Shown: positions 1-6,975, numbered from the stretch's first letter. The stretch: DNA of 10,623 nucleotides from Pseudomonadota bacterium (GCA_023386515.1 JAEWJQ010000237.1:1-10623), one strand, 5' to 3'. Notes: generated by a model from the letters alone, not told the origin. Translations and numbers: made by a program.

Positions 1-780
1 GGCCTGGCGATGATGCTGCCGGTTGCCGCCGATGCGCTGCCGGTGAAGGGGCGCGCCGTGACGATCGCCACGCCCGACGGCCAATGCGACGCCTATTTCA
101 CCGCGCCGGCGAGCGGCCGTCACCCGGGCGTGGTGATGTGGCCGGACATCATGGGCCTGCGTCCCGCCTTCAGGCAGATGGCGGATCGGCTGGCGCAGAG
201 CGGCTACGCCGTGCTCGTCGTCAACCAATTCTACCGTTCGACCAAGGCGCCGTTCCTGAAGGAGGGCGAATCGTTCGACCAGCCGCAGGTGCGCGACCGG
301 ATCATGCCGTGGCGCGACAAGCTGACGCCGGCGGCGGTAACGGCCGACGCGCATGCCTTCGTCGCGTTCATCGATCGCCAGCCCGGCGTCGATACCAAGC
401 GGCCGCTCGGCACGGCGGGCTATTGCATGGGCGGCCCCTTCGTCCTGCGCACCGCCGCGGCGGAACCGGCGCGGGTCCATGCCGGCGCCTCCTTCCACGG
501 CGCCCAGCTGGTCACCGATACGCCGGACAGCCCGCACCGCCTCGCGCCGCAACTGCGCGGCAGCTATCTGATCGCCATCGCGGAGAATGACGACGCGCGC
601 AGCCCCGGCGACAAGGACGCGCTGCGCGCCGCCTTCGCCGCGGCCAAGCGACCGGCGGAGATCGAGGTCTACAAGGGCGCGATGCACGGCTGGTGCGTGA
701 TCGACAGCCGCGTCTACAACCAGGCGCAGGCGGAACGCGCCTGGGGTCGGATGCTCGACCTGTTCAAGCGGACGCTCTGA
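1..780 (+). CDS. Dienelactone hydrolase family protein (5' end probably outside window)
   Basis: Probable alpha/beta-hydrolase of the dienelactone hydrolase (DLH) family, which hydrolyses lactone or ester bonds with a Cys-Asp-His triad. Counting from the ATG at position 10 (256 aa), the nucleophile elbow reads GYCMGG with Cys139, the acid is likely Asp194 or Asp195 (ENDDAR), and the base is His226 (MHGW). The WPDIMG segment at 44-49 is the family's usual loop after the first strand. The reading frame stays open to base 1. No Shine-Dalgarno sequence precedes the ATGs at 10 and 13, and the N-terminus (GLAMMLPVAADA) resembles the hydrophobic end of a secretion signal, so the true start is probably upstream and the protein possibly exported. 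The family call is solid; the substrate is unknown. The gene ends 87 bp before the glutathione S-transferase on the same strand. Confidence 0.85.
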   Translation, partial: GLAMMLPVAADALPVKGRAVTIATPDGQCDAYFTAPASGRHPGVVMWPDIMGLRPAFRQMADRLAQSGYAVLVVNQFYRSTKAPFLKEGESFDQPQVRDRIMPWRDKLTPAAVTADAHAFVAFIDRQPGVDTKRPLGTAGYCMGGPFVLRTAAAEPARVHAGASFHGAQLVTDTPDSPHRLAPQLRGSYLIAIAENDDARSPGDKDALRAAFAAAKRPAEIEVYKGAMHGWCVIDSRVYNQAQAERAWGRMLDLFKRTL

Positions 781-833
781 CCCAAGCTTTTGCATTCCTT
801 CGGGATTGACGCGCCGCCTCGAGGCTGTTCCAC

Positions 834-851
834 ATTCGTTCGCAAACGAAT
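834..851. promoter_or_regulatory. Perfect 7-bp inverted repeat, candidate operator of the GST gene
   Basis: The sequence ATTCGTTCGCAAACGAAT consists of two perfect 7-bp arms (834-840 and 845-851) around a 4-base centre. It lies between a TTGACG box at 806-811, a possible -35, and the ribosome binding site at 856-861. That is where a repressor would block a promoter. No convincing -10 box is visible, and no regulator gene is adjacent. The repeat could instead form a short hairpin in the 5' leader. The symmetry is seen in the sequence; the operator role is inferred. Confidence 0.4.
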
Positions 852-855
852 CGCT

Positions 856-861
856 GGGAGA
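856..861 (+). promoter_or_regulatory. Ribosome binding site fixing the GST start
   Basis: GGGAGA lies 6 bases before the ATG at 868. It supports this start over an in-frame ATG at 790, which would add 26 residues that do not fit the GST fold and would place coding sequence over the candidate operator. Confidence 0.7.
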
Positions 862-867
862 CGAACG

Positions 868-1506
868 ATGGCGGTGCTGACTTTCTACACCAATCCGCAG
901 TCGCGCGGGCGGATCGCCCGCTGGATGTTGGAAGAGGTCGGCGCGCCCTATGACACGGTAGTGCTCGACTATGCGTCGAGCATGAAGGCCGACGATTATC
1001 GCGCGATCAACCCGATGATGAAGGTGCCGGCCATCCGCCACGGCGACAAGGTGGTGACCGAGGGGGCGGCGATCTGCGCGTATTTGGCGGCGGCCTTTCC
1101 GGAGGCCGATCTGGCGCCGCGGCCGGACGAGCTCGCCGATTATTACCGCTGGTTGTTCTTCGCGGCGGGCCCGCTCGAGGCGGCGGTGACCAACCGTTCG
1201 ATGAACTTCGAGCCGAACAGCGACCAGCAACGAATGGCGGGCTATGGCTATTTCGATCTCGCCGCGACCGTGTTCGACGCGGCGGTGGCGCGCCATCCCT
1301 ATATCGCCGGCGACCGGTTCACCGCGGCGGACGTCTTCGTCGGGTCTGCGGCGATGTGGTACACGCAATTCGGCCTGCTGCCGAAGACCGAGGCGATGAC
1401 CGGCTATATCGCCCGCCTGGCCGAGCGGCCGGCCTATCGGCGCGCGGCGGAGATCGACGACGGGTTGATCGCCGCGGCCCAGGCGGCGGCGCCGGCGACC
1501 GACTGA
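868..1506 (+). CDS. Glutathione S-transferase family protein
   Basis: A 212-aa cytosolic glutathione S-transferase, the normal length for the family. It would conjugate or reduce electrophiles with glutathione. The N-terminal thioredoxin-like domain (about 1-80) begins LTFYTNPQSRGRIARWMLEE, with Ser12 a candidate GSH-activating residue. The conserved cis-proline is Pro54 in the KVPAI motif, and TEGAA at 64-68 stands where the gamma-glutamyl-binding E-S pair normally lies, with Gly for Ser. The all-alpha C-terminal domain (about 90-205) holds the FTAAD N-capping box at 151-155. The start is set by the GGGAGA ribosome binding site. The stop codon lies only 7 bp from the stop of the convergent minus-strand gene, with no terminator hairpin between them. 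The substrate class cannot be read from the sequence. Confidence 0.92.
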   Translation: MAVLTFYTNPQSRGRIARWMLEEVGAPYDTVVLDYASSMKADDYRAINPMMKVPAIRHGDKVVTEGAAICAYLAAAFPEADLAPRPDELADYYRWLFFAAGPLEAAVTNRSMNFEPNSDQQRMAGYGYFDLAATVFDAAVARHPYIAGDRFTAADVFVGSAAMWYTQFGLLPKTEAMTGYIARLAERPAYRRAAEIDDGLIAAAQAAAPATD

Positions 1507-1513
1507 GCGCCCG

Positions 1514-2311
1514 TCAGAATCGCTGCGCGACGCCGAGCAGCAATTGCCAGCGCGGGGTGGCGGGATTGAGTCCGGCATAAGCCGCTACGTCGATCTGGGC
1601 GTTCTTGCCGAGCTGATAGGCGGCGGTCGCGTCGAACGAGGCCTTGGTCTCGTGGCCGGAGGGATCGTCGTCACGCCGCACGTAAGTCTCGCCGGCCAGC
1701 TGTAGCGACTGGGTGGCTTTCCAGCGTAGATTGGCGACCATCGCATAAGCGAGATGGCGGCCGGCACCGTCCTCGTCCGGCGCAACATCGACTTCGGGAT
1801 CGACGGTGATCGACCAGGCCTTGGACAGGAAGACCTGCGCCGGCACGATCACCCCGGCGCCCCAGGTGCCGGCGCCGATCGGCGTCCGCCCGACCGGCAG
1901 CGTCACGAACGGTTGCAGGCTGATCGCCGCGCCGCGCGATGGGCCGCCATCGCGCAGGCTCTGGCGCACGCCCAAGGTCAGATCGCCGCTGCCCGTCTGC
2001 CGGTCAATCGCGCCGGAATGGCGGTCGCGCGTCCGGTCGATGCCGTAGCTGGTGAAGCCGGCGCGCAACTCGGTGCTGCGCGTCAGGCCGTATCGGACGA
2101 GCAGGTCGCCGACGAGCGTCTCGTCCTCGATAGTGTCACTGTCGCGGCTGTGCGACCAGTCGATCAGGCTCGCCTCGGCCTGCACCTTGCCCGCATCGAG
2201 CGTACAGGTCGGATTGCTCTTGCCGGGCCGGTCGGCGCAAAAATCCTTTTCCGCCTGCGCCTGGCTTGCCCAGATTGCGAGCGGTGCGATCAACCAGCGC
2301 CCCTTCATCAT
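1514..2311 (-). CDS. Putative outer-membrane beta-barrel protein (MetA-pathway/transporter-like)
   Basis: A 265-aa protein with a clear Sec signal peptide (residues 1-20, ending in the AxA-type site SQAQA before EKDFC). The mature part has alternating polar and hydrophobic strands, is rich in Gly, Thr and Asp, and ends in phenylalanine (GVAQRF), the usual C-terminal signature for outer-membrane barrel assembly. The pattern resembles the 'putative MetA-pathway of phenol degradation' transporter-like barrels, but that family name is a guess. Cys25 and Cys36 in the mature N-terminus could form a disulfide. Two adjacent ATGs exist, at 2311 and 2308. The GGGAGA motif at 2321-2316 is 7 bases from the second and 4 from the first, so 2308 may be the real start. 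The gene lies 54 bp downstream of the DUF1289 gene with no visible terminator, so co-transcription is possible. Confidence 0.75.
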   Translation of the reverse strand: MMKGRWLIAPLAIWASQAQAEKDFCADRPGKSNPTCTLDAGKVQAEASLIDWSHSRDSDTIEDETLVGDLLVRYGLTRSTELRAGFTSYGIDRTRDRHSGAIDRQTGSGDLTLGVRQSLRDGGPSRGAAISLQPFVTLPVGRTPIGAGTWGAGVIVPAQVFLSKAWSITVDPEVDVAPDEDGAGRHLAYAMVANLRWKATQSLQLAGETYVRRDDDPSGHETKASFDATAAYQLGKNAQIDVAAYAGLNPATPRWQLLLGVAQRF

Positions 2312-2315
2312 GCCA

Positions 2316-2321
2316 TCTCCC
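2316..2321 (-). promoter_or_regulatory. Ribosome binding site of the outer-membrane protein gene
   Basis: On the minus strand this reads GGGAGA. Its 7-base spacing to the ATG at 2308 is better than the 4-base spacing to the ATG at 2311, so it favours the second of the two tandem start codons. Confidence 0.6.
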
Positions 2322-2365
2322 TTTCGCCAGCGTAACGAGCGGGGGAGGGTCCGGTTGCCGGCGCG

Positions 2366-2575
2366 CTAAGCGTTGGACTTGCCGAGCGTCCGCATGCGCG
2401 GCGGAAGCGCGGCGAGGATCGCCCGGCGCTCCTCCGGCGGTTTGGCGCTCCAGTTCGAAATTTCTGCGATCGTCCGGCCGCATCCGCGGCACCAGCCGGT
2501 CGCGGCGTCCAGCGTGCAGATGCTGGCGCAGGGCGAGGCGAGACTGATCGGCTCGGCCGGGACCAGTTCGATCAT
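2366..2575 (-). CDS. DUF1289 domain-containing small cysteine protein
   Basis: A 69-aa protein matching the DUF1289 pattern: four cysteines (16, 20, 29, 32) arranged C-x3-C-x8-C-x2-C within SPCASIC and GWCRGCGR, followed by the conserved TIAEISNWS segment and an Arg-rich PPEERRAIL helix. The cysteines probably bind a metal, perhaps zinc; the biochemical role is unknown. I chose the ATG at 2575 because the peptide upstream in the same frame is a shadow of the helicase tail. The gene starts 13 bp after the helicase stop codon, so the two are almost certainly co-transcribed. The upstream GAGG/GGGG sequence is only a modest ribosome binding site. Confidence 0.85.
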   Translation of the reverse strand: MIELVPAEPISLASPCASICTLDAATGWCRGCGRTIAEISNWSAKPPEERRAILAALPPRMRTLGKSNA

Positions 2576-2588
2576 CGGCGCCCCGGCC

Positions 2589-3995
2589 TCAGTCCTCGAC
2601 CGGCGCGCTGACCGCGAGCGATACCGACAGGAAGTCGGGGATCGGCCCATTCCAGCCGCCGTTCCAATCCGCCTCGTTGCCGTCGTCGTAGGAATTACGG
2701 CGCGGGCGACGATCGTTGCTGCGCGGGCGCTCGTCCCGCCGCGCTTCGACGGGGCGGGGTGTCGCTTCGGCAGCGCGGCCACCACGCCGCGGACCGCGCT
2801 CGCTCCGGTCGCCACCACGCTCACCACCACGCGGCGCCCGGGCGCGGGCCGCCTCGCCGTCGGCATCGTCAGCGGTGTCGAGCGCCAGCCGGTCGATCTT
2901 CTGCCCGGTCAGCTTCTCGATATTCTCGATATTCTCCGCATCCTCGGCGGTGATCAGCGTGTAGGCGGTGCCGGTCGCGCCACCGCGGCCGGTGCGGCCG
3001 ATGCGGTGGACGTAATCGTCGGGATGCCAGGGCGCGTCGAAGTTGAAGACGTGGCTGACGCCCTTGATGTCGAGGCCGCGCGCCGCGACGTCGGAGGCGA
3101 CGAGGATGTTGATCTCGCCCTTCTTGAACAGGTCGAGCTCGGCGAGCCGCTGCGGCTGCTCCATGTCGCCATGGATCTCGCCCGAGCGGAAGCCGTGCTT
3201 CTTCAGGCTCTTGTTCAGCTCGCGCACCGTCGTCTTGCGGTTGCAGAAGATGATCGCGTTGGTGACATCGTCACGGCGCAGCAGCTGGCGCAGCGCGTCG
3301 CGCTTCTTGAACGACGATCCCGGCACCGGCACCAGGAACTGTTTGATGTTGGTGTTGGTCGTCGCCGGCCGCGCGACCTCGATCGTCTTGGGAATGTCGA
3401 GGAACTTGTCCGCCAGCTTCTTGATCGGCGGCGGCATCGTCGCGGAGAAGAGCAAAGTCTGGCGCTGCTTCGGCAGCTTGGTGCAGATCTCCTCGATATC
3501 GGGGATGAACCCCATGTCGAGCATCCGGTCCGCCTCGTCGATGACCAGCATCGAACATCCGGTCAGCAGGATGTTGCCGCGGCCGAACAGGTCCATCAGC
3601 CGACCCGGAGTCGCGATCAGCACGTCGACGCCCTTTTCCAGCGCCTTGATCTGATCGCCCATCGACACGCCGCCGATCAGCAGGGCCATGGAGAGCTTGT
3701 GGCCGGCACCGTATTTCTCGAAATTCTCGGCGACCTGCGCGGCGAGTTCGCGCGTCGGCTCGAGGATCAGCGAGCGCGGCATGCGGGCGCGGCTGCGGCC
3801 GTGGGCGAGGATGTCGATCATCGGCAGCACGAAGGCGGCGGTCTTGCCCGTGCCCGTCTGGGCGATGCCGATCAGGTCGCGCATCATCAGCACGGACGGG
3901 ATGGCGCTCGCCTGGATCGGGGTCGGCTCCGAATAGCCGGCCTCGTTGACCGCCTTCAGGAGTTCGTCGGAAAGGCCGAGATCGGCAAAGCTCAT
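2589..3995 (-). CDS. rhlE: DEAD-box ATP-dependent RNA helicase, RhlE-like
   Basis: A 468-aa DEAD-box RNA helicase that would unwind RNA duplexes with ATP in ribosome assembly or RNA turnover. All core motifs are visible in order: Q motif (Phe3 and Gln28 in PTPIQ), Walker A AQTGTGKT at 45-52, PTRELA at 80-85, TPGR at 129-132, DEAD at 153-156, SAT at 184-186, the ARGLDI segment at 305-310 and HRIGRTGR at 330-337. The RecA-like core ends near residue 370. The tail (about 380-450) is disordered and basic, rich in Arg and Gly with RGG-like repeats, typical of RhlE-type enzymes and likely to bind RNA. The start MSFADLGLS is the usual family N-terminus. No strong ribosome binding site or promoter is evident upstream. 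The RhlE subfamily assignment is by pattern and less certain than the family. Confidence 0.93.
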   Translation of the reverse strand: MSFADLGLSDELLKAVNEAGYSEPTPIQASAIPSVLMMRDLIGIAQTGTGKTAAFVLPMIDILAHGRSRARMPRSLILEPTRELAAQVAENFEKYGAGHKLSMALLIGGVSMGDQIKALEKGVDVLIATPGRLMDLFGRGNILLTGCSMLVIDEADRMLDMGFIPDIEEICTKLPKQRQTLLFSATMPPPIKKLADKFLDIPKTIEVARPATTNTNIKQFLVPVPGSSFKKRDALRQLLRRDDVTNAIIFCNRKTTVRELNKSLKKHGFRSGEIHGDMEQPQRLAELDLFKKGEINILVASDVAARGLDIKGVSHVFNFDAPWHPDDYVHRIGRTGRGGATGTAYTLITAEDAENIENIEKLTGQKIDRLALDTADDADGEAARARAPRGGERGGDRSERGPRRGGRAAEATPRPVEARRDERPRSNDRRPRRNSYDDGNEADWNGGWNGPIPDFLSVSLAVSAPVED

Positions 3996-4837
3996 GCAAA
4001 TGTCCGGATAAGGGCGCGCCAGACAAGAGGGTGGCCGCCGCGCTGCAACGTCGCCCCCGCGCGCTTGCGGATTTGAAGGCGAAAGTCAAGGAAACCCGGC
4101 GGGCGGCCGTCGACGAGGCCTCGCGTCACCCGCGAGTCTTGACACAATTGACGCCTCAAACGCATCGCACCGATCCTCGCCATGCAACTTCGTTGCGCAT
4201 ATGTAGCGATGCGGGCTCGTGCTCTTCGTCATGAGAATTCGCGGTCGATTCGATGGGCGATCACGGTGATGACAGAGCCGGCTCATGTAGGACAGCGCGG
4301 CGAATAAAGCGCGCGTCGGCAATGCGATGGTGCTCCGTCGTGCTGGAAGGTTCGAGGCGTGCGCTGATGGCAAGTTGCGGACATTGACCGGCAAAGCGTA
4401 GCATTGCTCAAGATGAAATCCACCCGTCGTAATCAGACCCTCCTTGGCCCTGTGATCGCCGGAACGGATCCTACTTGCCCTCTTTGGTGGATTTGTCCTT
4501 TTCGCGTGGTTTGTAGGCGACGTTTAGCGTCGGCATTGCCCAAACTTGGACGCTCAGGCGGGCAATCTGTCTCACTGAAGCGGTCGTTGGGTCGGCCCGA
4601 CCATTCCGGTTTTCCCGTCTGCGATCGCCAATCTCGGGAAAGAGCAATCGGGAACAGAATTTGGGACAGCCGACTCTCCGGATGGCCCCGCCCTGACCAG
4701 CAGGGCTGCCTTCCCGCGACGGCTTCGTTTTCGCGAAAGTCTTACTGCGCCCCGGCAGCCCCGCATTGCCGCCACGATCCCCAATCATGCAGGGCTTGAG
4801 CCTTCATTTCTGATGGCGGGCGGCTGACGGGGCGGCG
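3996..4837. other. Long non-coding stretch, probably decayed or imported DNA
   Basis: About 840 bp without a credible gene. Open frames on both strands overlap each other, use rare codons, lack ribosome binding sites and give low-complexity Arg/Pro/Ser-rich translations. GC is lower than in the flanks: the line 4141-4200 is 33/60 by hand count. Visible structures are minor: a CTCGCG/CGCGAG hairpin at 4120-4136 without a T-run, a GCAAC/GTTGC hairpin near 4184-4196, a GCCCTG/CAGGGC hairpin at 4690-4706 and a TTTCGCGAAA palindrome at 4729-4738. A TTGACA box at 4139-4144 has no convincing -10 partner. The 5' leader and promoter of the helicase must lie at the left end. I see no tRNA, transposase or terminal repeats. 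Confidence 0.6.
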
Positions 4838-5818
4838 GTGAAATTTGTGAAGCAGATCGGGATCGTCGTAGGCGTCCTGCTGGTGTTTGGTTTTCTGTAT
4901 CAGCAATGGGCCGAACATCGTGATGCAGCGCGTTTCCCGCCCCCCGGCGCATTGGTTTCGGTAGGCGACCATCGCCTGCATCTATGGTGCGCAGGTCGAG
5001 GAAGTCCGACCGTCCTTCTTCTCTCGGGTGACGGCACCCCATCCGTGACGATGTATGCCGCACAGAGCAGGATCGCGAAATTTACGAAGGTATGTAGCTA
5101 TGACCGAGCGGGTCTTGGTTGGAGCGATCCCCCCGCCAAGCCGATGGGGCTTGCCGATCAGGTCCGCGATCTGAAGGAGGTCGTACAAAGAGCGCATCTT
5201 GCGATCCCGCTTGTCCTCGTGCCGGAATCCGGGGGCAACGTGATCGCCCTGTCATTCTTCGATCAGTTTCCATCCAGCGTGGCGGGTATGGTCATGGTGG
5301 ACGGCTCCGAACCTGACCTGTGGTTTCGCGGCAGCCCGGATGAGTTCTCCTCGATGCGGATGATGGACCCCATCTGGCAGGCGGGATGGCGCATTGGCGC
5401 TGTCCGGCTGTCGCTTCCCTTTGCCGTGCCGGAGTGGGTGGACGCTCTTCCATCGAACCTTCGCGGGCAATTCGATGCCGTCTGGTCGAAGCCCATGCCA
5501 AGCTACGCTCGGGATACGATAGATCGTTGGGAGGAAACCCCGGTAGCCGCGCGCCCGAAGGTCGTGGCGGGCGCGCTAGGATCACGCCCCCTGATCGTCA
5601 TCCGGCATGGCCGGCCCGGTGGCATGGGTGTTCCCGAGAAGTACGAACCCGAATGGCCCACCGCTCAAGCCAAGCTGGCGACCCTTTCGTGGAACACCGA
5701 AACGGTCGTCGCGGGGGACAACCATCACCCTATCGCCGAGGAAAATCCCGGATTGGTGAGCGATCAGGTGGAGAGGCTTGTCACCAGGGTTCGGTTGCAA
5801 CACGGCTTTCCCAAATGA
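4838..5818 (+). CDS. Membrane-anchored alpha/beta hydrolase
   Basis: A 326-aa alpha/beta-fold hydrolase with an uncleaved-looking N-terminal membrane anchor (residues 5-22, after a Met-Lys start), so the catalytic domain probably faces the periplasm. The family's YDRAGLGWSDPP strand-turn segment is at 88-99. The nucleophile is most likely Ser131, in PESGG instead of the usual G-x-S-x-G. The MVDGSEPD segment at 153-160 follows the next strand, and His296 or His297 (AGDNHHPI) is the likely catalytic base. The start is a GTG: an in-frame stop at 4811 excludes anything earlier, and the GGGG run at 4829-4832 is a weak ribosome binding site. Base composition is more AT-rich in places than the flanking genes, which may indicate transfer. 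Substrate unknown; annotated relatives are loosely called esterases, lipases or epoxide hydrolases. Confidence 0.82.
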   Translation: MKFVKQIGIVVGVLLVFGFLYQQWAEHRDAARFPPPGALVSVGDHRLHLWCAGRGSPTVLLLSGDGTPSVTMYAAQSRIAKFTKVCSYDRAGLGWSDPPAKPMGLADQVRDLKEVVQRAHLAIPLVLVPESGGNVIALSFFDQFPSSVAGMVMVDGSEPDLWFRGSPDEFSSMRMMDPIWQAGWRIGAVRLSLPFAVPEWVDALPSNLRGQFDAVWSKPMPSYARDTIDRWEETPVAARPKVVAGALGSRPLIVIRHGRPGGMGVPEKYEPEWPTAQAKLATLSWNTETVVAGDNHHPIAEENPGLVSDQVERLVTRVRLQHGFPK

Positions 5819-5997
5819 TCGGCTGCAACGGGTTTCGGGAAGGAGTCAATTTCCCACTCGACCACCGAATGTCGGGAAGACGGGCTCGTCGCGGCGTATG
5901 CGTTGACAAGCAATAAGGCGTTCTGCACGATCGATAGACGGACACCGCTCCTGACCCGGCACGCGCACCGCCGCCCCTGCCCGAAGAGTAAGAAAAG

Positions 5998-6378
5998 ATG
6001 GCGTCCCTATCCACATCCGACATTGCGTTCGGTCGAGCCGCGCCTGGCATCTGCGTGCGGGATATTCACGCTGCGCACGACTTCTACTCACGCATCCTGG
6101 GTTTCAGGAAGGTGTTCGAGAACGGTGATCCAGTCGGCTTCATGGTGTTGAAGAAGGATCAGGCCGAAATCCACTTGAACCGGAAGCCAGACCATCATGC
6201 CTCGACCGTAAACGTGATACACATGTTCGTGAGCGATGCGGAAGCGCTCTATTCAGTTTGCGAAGCCGAAGGCGTACGGATCATCAAGAGGCTGATGGAT
6301 AAGGAATACGGCCAGCGGGCCTTTGTATTTGCCGACCCTGACGGCAACCGGATCGATATTGGCGAGCGTATCCCCTGA
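5998..6378 (+). CDS. VOC family protein (glyoxalase/bleomycin-resistance fold)
   Basis: A 126-aa protein of the vicinal oxygen chelate superfamily, which includes glyoxalase I, ring-cleavage dioxygenases and antibiotic-binding resistance proteins. It has two beta-alpha-beta-beta-beta halves: the first with ICVRDIHAAHDFYSRILGF (18-36) and AEIHL (56-60), the second with VNVIHMFVSD (71-80) and the signature FADPDGNRIDIGE (111-123). The length fits single-domain bleomycin-resistance-like members. The full set of glyoxalase metal ligands is not evident, since the first position has Ile rather than His, so a non-metal binding role or another substrate is possible. AAGAG at 5984-5988 is the ribosome binding site, 9 bases before the ATG. 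GC is low for this window (line 6241-6300 is 31/60 by hand count), suggesting horizontal origin together with the preceding hydrolase gene. Confidence 0.85.
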   Translation: MASLSTSDIAFGRAAPGICVRDIHAAHDFYSRILGFRKVFENGDPVGFMVLKKDQAEIHLNRKPDHHASTVNVIHMFVSDAEALYSVCEAEGVRIIKRLMDKEYGQRAFVFADPDGNRIDIGERIP

Positions 6379-6525
6379 CACCGCCAGCCCTGCCTATCCC
6401 GAAATCGATCGTTTTAGGGAAAAGGTGGTGCCACCGTATGTCGGCTATCGTCCTCTGCCTTCCCGAAAGCCGTCGTTCCGCTCACCCCCACGGCCGGACG
6501 CCCCGTCACGCCTCCCGCGCTGCAC

Positions 6526-6975
6526 TCACCGCACGGCCACCAATTTGCGGAACGCCTTGATCTCGCAGGTCAGTCCGGATCGCATGCTGAGCACGTCACG
6601 ACCGGCGCAGACCTGGCCGTCCGCCGCCGGCTTCAGGTAGAAGCGCGCGTAGAAATCCATCGGCCGGCAATCGTCGCCGAGCTTAGCCCGGATGCGCCGG
6701 TTGCCGGTGAGCGCCAGGTCAAGCATGCCGGCCCCGCTGACCAGCGCACCGCCGAGATCGGCGATGGCGATGCATTTCGGCCCCTTCTTTTCCTTCCAGC
6801 GGATCGGCGTCACCGTGACGGCACGGGGCGGGGGGGCAGACCGGCCGACCCGGATCACGACGCGCTCGTGGATCGTCACCTGCGCCAGCTGGAGGCCGCC
6901 GAGATCGTCGCCCACGGCGGCGACGGCCGGAGCGGCGAGCGCCAGCAGTGCAACGGGAATCGCGGGATGGATCAT
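6526..6975 (-). CDS. Secreted four-cysteine protein of unknown function
   Basis: A 149-aa protein with a signal peptide (residues 1-20, hydrophobic VALLALAAPAVAA, cleavage after the AVAA) and a mature part with four cysteines (68, 103, 123, 137), probably two disulfides. Conserved-looking segments are VVIRVGR (39-45), RWKEKKGPKC (59-68), RRIRAKLGDDC (93-103) and DFYARFYLKP (107-116). From memory, sphingomonad genomes carry similar hypothetical proteins with the W-x-EKKGPKC and RAKLG-DC-DFY patterns; I know of no assigned function. I chose the ATG at 6975 because the signal peptide begins there; an in-frame ATG at 7017 would add 14 Arg-rich residues ahead of it. No clear ribosome binding site is seen. 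The gene is divergent from the FAD-linked dehydrogenase, with an 80-bp gap. Confidence 0.75.
   Translation of the reverse strand: MIHPAIPVALLALAAPAVAAVGDDLGGLQLAQVTIHERVVIRVGRSAPPPRAVTVTPIRWKEKKGPKCIAIADLGGALVSGAGMLDLALTGNRRIRAKLGDDCRPMDFYARFYLKPAADGQVCAGRDVLSMRSGLTCEIKAFRKLVAVR

Noticed and set aside
2373..4076. 567-codon plus-strand open frame opposite the helicase gene
   Set aside because: It lies antisense to a complete DEAD-box helicase and its neighbour. The translation is a repetitive Arg/Ala/Asp/Val mixture typical of the opposite strand of a high-GC gene, with no recognisable domain.
4120..4136. CTCGCG-TCACC-CGCGAG hairpin as a terminator
   Set aside because: No run of T follows on either strand, and no gene ends beside it.
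4086..4394. 102-codon minus-strand open frame
   Set aside because: No ribosome binding site, no domain, and codon use unlike the neighbouring genes; treated as chance.
4404..4799. 131-codon plus-strand open frame in the non-coding stretch, with a competing 105-codon frame on the other strand
   Set aside because: Both lack ribosome binding sites and recognisable domains and are rich in Cys, Arg, Pro and Ser as expected of random translation.
5903..5937. TTGACA box upstream of the VOC gene as a promoter
   Set aside because: The -35 match is perfect, but no acceptable -10 lies 16-18 bases downstream (CACGAT is the best), so I did not list it as a feature.
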